64,000 nucleotides of DNA from CAVWSM01 sp963799425. GTDB lineage: Bacteria; Actinomycetota; Actinomycetes; Jiangellales; Jiangellaceae. Made by a program: the position numbers and the translations under genes. The stretch's first letter is position 1. Each line of letters opens with the position of its first letter. The stretch spans positions 124,001-188,000 of the forward strand of contig CAWCXA010000020.1 of assembly GCA_963799425.1 (NCBI GenBank). The letters run 5' to 3'. Under the pieces are notes generated by a model that saw only the letters and a list, made by a program, of their open reading frames with translations, was not told the DNA's origin and ran no database searches. Below, one piece after another: positions 59,733 to 64,000 of the stretch.

Positions 59733-60431
59733 TCAGGCCGCTGAATTCGCTGCAGTTCGGGAGACCTGTTTGATGTGGGCGAAGGCGCTGCGGGCGTTCC
59801 AGGTGGGGAAGGCTCGTACGAGCCCTGAGGGTCCGTGGAGTTGGATGCGCCGGTCGCGGATTGCTTCGGCCCAAGTGAGCTGCCCGGCGTGCCATTTGAC
59901 GAAGGCTTCGGACTCCGCCGTGATGTAGAGGTCCTCGTCGAGTCCGGGGTATGTCTTGCAGATCTCGCTGTCTCGGTGCTCGATCAGGAGCCAGTACCGC
60001 TCGGGCCGCTGGCGGCCCGTGAAGTCAAAGCGGATGACGACGCGCCGATCCGGGAGCCGATCTCGGCGGAGCATGTTGCACATCGACCACAGAGCCACAA
60101 ACGGATCGAGGTGCTCAGGGGCGATCTCGAGCCAGGCGGCACCCCACTCGCCGAGCGACACGCAGACCTTGAACAGGTCATGACCCGCCGGCGTGAGCTC
60201 GTGGTGGGACCCGCGCCCTTCGGGCTTGGGTGTCGACTGGACGATTCCGAGCCGTTCGAGCTGCTTGAGGCGCTGCGAGAGCAAGGTGCGAGAGAGCCCG
60301 GGCGCGCCCTCGAGGATCTCACTGAAACTTCCGCAGCCCAGGTACAGGTTGCGGATGATCAGTGGCGTCCAGCGCTCGGCGAAGATCTCGGCGCCGCGGG
60401 CAATGGGGCAGTACTGGCCGTACGTCCGCAT
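59733..60431 (-). CDS. HxlR-family transcriptional regulator
   Basis: A 232-residue protein. The first 110 residues are an HxlR winged helix: YCPIARGAEIFAERWTPLII, FSEILEGAPGLSRTLLSQRL and RLGIVQSTPKPEGRGSHHEL. The Cys in QYCPIA is the usual redox- or ligand-sensitive residue. The C-terminal half (RVVIRFDFTGRQRPERYWLL) is an SCP2-like extension present in a subset of HxlR proteins. The ATG at 60431 is divergent from the FAD oxidase gene, and a 25-bp inverted repeat lies between them. Confidence 0.87.
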   Translation of the reverse strand: MRTYGQYCPIARGAEIFAERWTPLIIRNLYLGCGSFSEILEGAPGLSRTLLSQRLKQLERLGIVQSTPKPEGRGSHHELTPAGHDLFKVCVSLGEWGAAWLEIAPEHLDPFVALWSMCNMLRRDRLPDRRVVIRFDFTGRQRPERYWLLIEHRDSEICKTYPGLDEDLYITAESEAFVKWHAGQLTWAEAIRDRRIQLHGPSGLVRAFPTWNARSAFAHIKQVSRTAANSAA

Positions 60432-60461
60432 GTCGCCAGTGTCGCGAGCCTGCCTTCGGCT

Positions 60462-60486
60462 GTGAAGTCCAGATTCTTGACTTCAC
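60462..60486. promoter_or_regulatory. Inverted repeat, likely HxlR operator
   Basis: GTGAAGTC and GACTTCAC form 8-bp perfect arms separated by nine bases. The site lies 31 bp from each divergent start (HxlR at 60431, oxidase at 60517). HxlR dimers bind such dyads. Symmetry and position make it the probable control site of both genes. Confidence 0.65.
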
Positions 60487-60516
60487 GGCCTGTAACCATG
60501 GTGCTGCGATGGGGCC

Positions 60517-61887
60517 ATGGAGATCTATGGGTTCCGCGGCGATCTGATCACTGCTGACCACGCCGACTACGACACCGCCCGAGCCGTGTGGAACGGCGCC
60601 GTCGACCGGCGTCCCCGGCTGATCGCCCGATGCAGCGGGACCGCCGACGTGGTCGCAGCCATGCACTTCGCCCGCGACCACGACCTAGAGATCGCCATAC
60701 GGGGCGGGGGCCACAACGTAGCCGGCACGGCGGTGTGCGACGGCGGAATCGTCATCGACCTCTCGGCGATGCGGGCCGTGTGGGTCGACCCAGTCGCCCG
60801 CACGGCCCGGGTGCAGGGCGGTGCGCTGTGGGGCGACGTCGACCACGAGACGCAGGCCCACGGTCTGGCCACCACCGGCGGCATCATCGGCCACACCGGC
60901 GTCGCCGGGCTCGCCCTCGGCGGCGGCATCGGCTTCCTCATGCGCAAACACGGCCTTACCGTCGACAACCTGCTGGCCGCCGACGTGGTCACCGCCGAGG
61001 GCGGAATCGTCCGTGCGTCCGCGTACGAACACCCCGATCTGTTCTGGGCGCTGCGCGGCGGCGGCGGCAACTTCGGCGTCGTTACCTCGTTCCGGTTCGC
61101 GCTGCACCCCGTCGGGCCGATAGTGATAGCCGGACCCATCTACTGGGCCGCCGAAGACACCGGCGACGTGCTGCGCTTCTACCGGGACTTCGCCGCCGAA
61201 GCGCCCGACGAGCTCGGGACCGTCATCAGGCTCGGCACCGTGCCCCCACTGCCCGACATCCCCGAGGACCTGCACTGGCGGCCGGCGATCGCCGTCATCT
61301 GCTGCTACTCCGGAGCGGTCGAGGACGGCGAGCAGGCGGTGCGGGCCCTCCGCCGGTTCGGGACGCCGCTCGCGGACCTGCTCGCACCCACGCCGTACGC
61401 TGCATTCCAGCGCGGCATGGACGACACCGTCCCCCACGGGTGGCACTACTACTGGAAGTCCACCAACCTCGCCGGCCTCTCCGACGACGTCATCACCGTC
61501 ATCGCCGATCAGGCCTACAAAGCGAAGTCCCCACGGACGTACGCGGCGATGTTCCACATGGGTGGCGCCGTCGCCCGAGCCCCCAATGCAGCTACCGCCT
61601 ACGCCGGTCGCGACGTGACCCACAACATCATCATCGACGCCGTTTGGCGCCCTGAGGAGTCCGGCGAGCACGCCGCGGCAGAGACCGCGTGGGCGCGAGG
61701 GTTCCTCGAAGCACTCCAACCGCATCGCGCCGGCGGCGTCTACGTCAACTTCCTCGATGCCGACGACGACACCGGCCGCGTTCGGGAGGCGTACGGCGAT
61801 CAGATCTACCGGCGACTCGCCGAGGTCAAGGCCAAGTACGACCCCGACAACACCTTCCACCACAACAAGAACATCCGCCCCAGTTGA
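60517..61887 (+). CDS. FAD-binding BBE-type oxidoreductase
   Basis: A 456-residue flavin oxidase. The PCMH FAD domain has AIRGGGHNVAGTAVCDGGIV with the His that binds FAD covalently in this family, and TTGGIIGHTGVAGLALGGGI where a 6-S-Cys would sit; Thr/Gly here argues against a second link. The C-terminal berberine-bridge motif reads YGDQIYRRLAEVKAKYDPDN. No signal peptide is present. The gene is divergent from an HxlR regulator. Such enzymes oxidise sugars, alkaloids or polyketides; the actual substrate is unknown. Confidence 0.88.
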   Translation: MEIYGFRGDLITADHADYDTARAVWNGAVDRRPRLIARCSGTADVVAAMHFARDHDLEIAIRGGGHNVAGTAVCDGGIVIDLSAMRAVWVDPVARTARVQGGALWGDVDHETQAHGLATTGGIIGHTGVAGLALGGGIGFLMRKHGLTVDNLLAADVVTAEGGIVRASAYEHPDLFWALRGGGGNFGVVTSFRFALHPVGPIVIAGPIYWAAEDTGDVLRFYRDFAAEAPDELGTVIRLGTVPPLPDIPEDLHWRPAIAVICCYSGAVEDGEQAVRALRRFGTPLADLLAPTPYAAFQRGMDDTVPHGWHYYWKSTNLAGLSDDVITVIADQAYKAKSPRTYAAMFHMGGAVARAPNAATAYAGRDVTHNIIIDAVWRPEESGEHAAAETAWARGFLEALQPHRAGGVYVNFLDADDDTGRVREAYGDQIYRRLAEVKAKYDPDNTFHHNKNIRPS

Positions 61888-62061
61888 GCCTGCGATTGGC
61901 GACGATGGACGCGACGGGTGGCTCCGCAGGCACCAACTCTTCGGGTCTGGGATGGTGGGCCAGCGGTTGGGGTGCATGGTGGTACTGACCCCGCGACGGT
62001 GGATCCATGTCGCGGAGCCACATCGGCAGGGCCGCATGGATGAGGATGGGCGGCGGTCGAC

Positions 62062-63921
62062 GTGGCTGAGGAGGCCAGCCGGGATCAACCGGAGGAGTAC
62101 CCGCCCGGCTCGGACGCGGACAGGATCGCCCGGCGCGCGCCGGCGGTGCCGCTGGAGCCGTTCGACGTTGCCTACCACGGGCGGAAGCCGTTCCGGTCGG
62201 CGCGCAAGCCGCCGCTGAGCACGCGGTACCTGCCCCTCGTCGCCTCGCTGCGCGGGTACAGCCCGCTTCGGCTGCGGACCGACGCGATGGCCGGGATCAC
62301 GGTTGCCGCACTCGCGCTGCCTGCGTCAATGGCCTACGCGGACATCGCCGGGTTGCCGGTCACCGCCGGGCTGTATTCGCTGCTGCTGCCCCTCGTGGTC
62401 TACGCGCTGCTCGGCTCGGCACCGTGGCTGGTGATTGGGCCCGAAAGCACCATCGCGCTGCTCATCGCAGCCGGGTTGGCACCGCTGGCCGTCGCGGGAA
62501 CCGCCGAGTACACGACGTTGGCTGCCGCGCTCGCGATCACGGTTGGCGCGGTCTACCTCGCTGCCCGCTTGTTGCGACTTGGCTGGATCGCCGACTACTT
62601 CTCCCAAGCCGTACTCGTCGGCTATATCACCGGCGTCGCGATCCTGATCGTTCTCGGACAGTTCGGCAAGCTCGTCGGGGTATCCAGTGACCAGGACAAC
62701 GCGGTCATCGCCGTAGGCGACATCGTTGCGCATCTTGATGAGGCCAACGCCGCCACTGTGGCCCTTGGTGCCGTCTCCTTGCTGCTGCTGGTTGGTCTGC
62801 GGCGCTTCTTGCCCAGGTTCCCGTCAGCGCTGCTGGTCGTGGTGTTGGGCATCGTTGCGTCCTGGTCACTGGACCTCGCCGCCGATGGCGTCAACATCGC
62901 TGGAGCGGTCCCGGCCGGCCTGCCCGAATTCGGGATCCCGCGGGTGGGCTGGGACGAGTTGGCGCAGCTGGTTGGGGTCGCGGGCGGCATCTTCCTGGTC
63001 GGCTTCTCCGACTCGATCCTGACCGCCCGCTCGTTCGCGGCGCAGCGCGGCGAGACAGTCGACGCCGACCAGGAGCTGCTCGCGTTCAGCGCTGCGAACG
63101 CGGCCGCCGGCGTAACCCAGGGGATGCCGGTGGCCACCACCGGGTCGCGCACCGCGGTGAACCTCAGCATGGGCGCCACCAGCCAAGTCAGCGGGATCGT
63201 CGCGGCAGGTTTCATTCTTGTCGTCCTCGTCCTGCTGACCGAACCCATCCAGTACCTGCCGGACGCCACCCTCGCCGCAATCATCGTGACGGGGGCCGTT
63301 CGCCTGGTCGACCCGGACCAGTGGCGGTCCCTGGCCCACAGCGACCGCGCCGAATTGGTGATCGCCGTGGTCACCGCGCTCACCGTGATCAACCTGGGAG
63401 TGCTGGTCGCGCTGGTTGCCGCCGTGGTGCTGTCACTGCTCGACGTGATCCGACGCGTGGCGCGGCCGAACGACGCGGTCCTCGGCTGGTCGCCCGCGGA
63501 ACTGCGCTACGCCGACGTCAGCAGCGATCCCGACGTTGCGGTCACTCCCGGTGTGGTCGTGTACCGGTTCTCCGACCGGCTGTTCTTCGCCAACGTGCAC
63601 TTCTTCAAACGCCGGGTTTGGGCGGCCGTGGACGCGGCCCCAAAGCCGACCCGGCACCTCATTCTCGACGTGGCGGGGGTGCCCGGCCTGGACTCCAGCG
63701 CAGCGGCCGGCCTGCGGGAGCTGCACGACGGCCTGCTGGCGCGCAACGTCACGCTGCACATCGCGCGGGCCACCGACCCACTAATTGCCGCGATGGACAG
63801 GCTCGGAGTCGTCGAACTCATCGGGGCGGACAACTTCCACGGAACGGTGATCTCCGCGGTGGAATCGGCGGCACGGCCCGAGACGACCCGGGAGGATCAC
63901 GGGCCTCCTTCGCCTCCTTGA
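62062..63921 (+). CDS. SulP-family inorganic anion transporter
   Basis: A 619-residue transporter. About 12 helices begin at AMAGITVAALALPASMAYAD, which with IAGLPVTAGLYSLLLPLVVY is the SulP signature. The C-terminal 110 residues are a STAS domain (VVVYRFSDRLFFANVHFFKR, then LDVAGVPGLDSSAAAGLREL with the regulatory Ser pair). The GTG at 62062 lacks a clear ribosome site; TM1 begins 80 residues on, so a later start is possible. Sulphate or bicarbonate uptake is typical; no carbonic anhydrase or sulphate genes are adjacent. Confidence 0.88.
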   Translation: MAEEASRDQPEEYPPGSDADRIARRAPAVPLEPFDVAYHGRKPFRSARKPPLSTRYLPLVASLRGYSPLRLRTDAMAGITVAALALPASMAYADIAGLPVTAGLYSLLLPLVVYALLGSAPWLVIGPESTIALLIAAGLAPLAVAGTAEYTTLAAALAITVGAVYLAARLLRLGWIADYFSQAVLVGYITGVAILIVLGQFGKLVGVSSDQDNAVIAVGDIVAHLDEANAATVALGAVSLLLLVGLRRFLPRFPSALLVVVLGIVASWSLDLAADGVNIAGAVPAGLPEFGIPRVGWDELAQLVGVAGGIFLVGFSDSILTARSFAAQRGETVDADQELLAFSAANAAAGVTQGMPVATTGSRTAVNLSMGATSQVSGIVAAGFILVVLVLLTEPIQYLPDATLAAIIVTGAVRLVDPDQWRSLAHSDRAELVIAVVTALTVINLGVLVALVAAVVLSLLDVIRRVARPNDAVLGWSPAELRYADVSSDPDVAVTPGVVVYRFSDRLFFANVHFFKRRVWAAVDAAPKPTRHLILDVAGVPGLDSSAAAGLRELHDGLLARNVTLHIARATDPLIAAMDRLGVVELIGADNFHGTVISAVESAARPETTREDHGPPSPP

Positions 63922-64000
63922 CCGTCTCCTCCTGCGCCGGCCACGCCAAAGCTGGGTGGCCAGGCGCGGCAATCCGCGCATACGCTTCGTCTGATCGCCG
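63922..64000. other. End of window, no gene seen
   Basis: The last 79 bp follow the transporter stop. GGCCAC (63939-63944) and GTGGCC (63956-63961) could form a small hairpin acting as a terminator. No coding signal can be judged in so short a stretch. Confidence 0.3.

Noticed and set aside
60588..62178. Long reading frames overlapping the FAD oxidase on both strands
   Set aside because: They are Arg- or Val/Gly-rich shadows. The oxidase frame has recognised motifs, a regulator and an operator.

Overview
High-GC DNA with GTG starts, ATGA/GTGA gene overlaps, leaderless promoters and typical actinomycete families (SAV_915-like, DUF222-HNH, DUF6069, DUF2255, SulP, MMPL, HxlR) points to the chromosome of an actinomycete (Actinomycetota). 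I cannot name the genus. I see no rRNA, tRNA, CRISPR array, integrase or transposase; this is accessory metabolism and transport rather than a phage or plasmid.

Layout. 1-12 kb: a MarR regulator divergent from a quinone reductase, an MMPL exporter, a broken VOC protein, an MFS-HAD pair facing a ROK repressor across a perfect 25-bp dyad, a DUF222-HNH (13E12-type) gene and an adenosine deaminase, with a GTTCCCGCGGGAAC palindrome repeated three times around them, then small SAV_915-like and membrane proteins. 12-20 kb: two coupled glycoside hydrolases, DUF2255, hemerythrin, a COG4315 lipoprotein with its membrane neighbour, an SDR and a short DUF4062 protein. 20-24 kb: a molybdate locus (molbindin; ModE-like regulator, modA, modB, modC). 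24-29 kb: a kinase/response-regulator fusion followed by an aldolase-HAD-dhaL-dhaK operon. 29-34 kb: a broken alpha/beta hydrolase, DUF6069, a BtuF-like protein, an ankyrin protein and small genes.

33.8-46.2 kb is a complete L-rhamnose system. A LacI regulator diverges from an ABC importer (rhaT, rhaP, rhaQ, rhaS), mutarotase, isomerase, a bifunctional aldolase/dehydrogenase, rhamnulokinase and an L-lactate dehydrogenase, so rhamnose would be imported, isomerised, phosphorylated and split to DHAP and lactaldehyde, then taken on to lactate and pyruvate. 46.2-52.9 kb is the most intriguing part: a GTP cyclohydrolase II/RibD-reductase fusion, a dehydrogenase, a 6-pyruvoyl-tetrahydropterin-synthase homologue that lacks its catalytic Cys and His, two GT4 glycosyltransferases and a polytopic glycosyltransferase-like protein. 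It looks like a pathway to a glycosylated pyrimidine or pterin-type molecule of unknown structure.

53-64 kb carries a duplicated SDR gene, two paralogous membrane proteins, a second MMPL transporter, a fragment of a dihydrofolate-reductase-family gene, an HxlR regulator divergent from a BBE-type FAD oxidase, and a SulP anion transporter.

A caution on the sequence: more than a dozen genes are frameshifted, densest at 34-46 kb. Almost every break I could resolve is repaired by removing one base, mostly in G/C runs, and the protein signal continues at once in the new frame. This looks more like insertion-type sequencing error than gene decay, so these entries are typed as pseudogenes but are probably intact in the organism.
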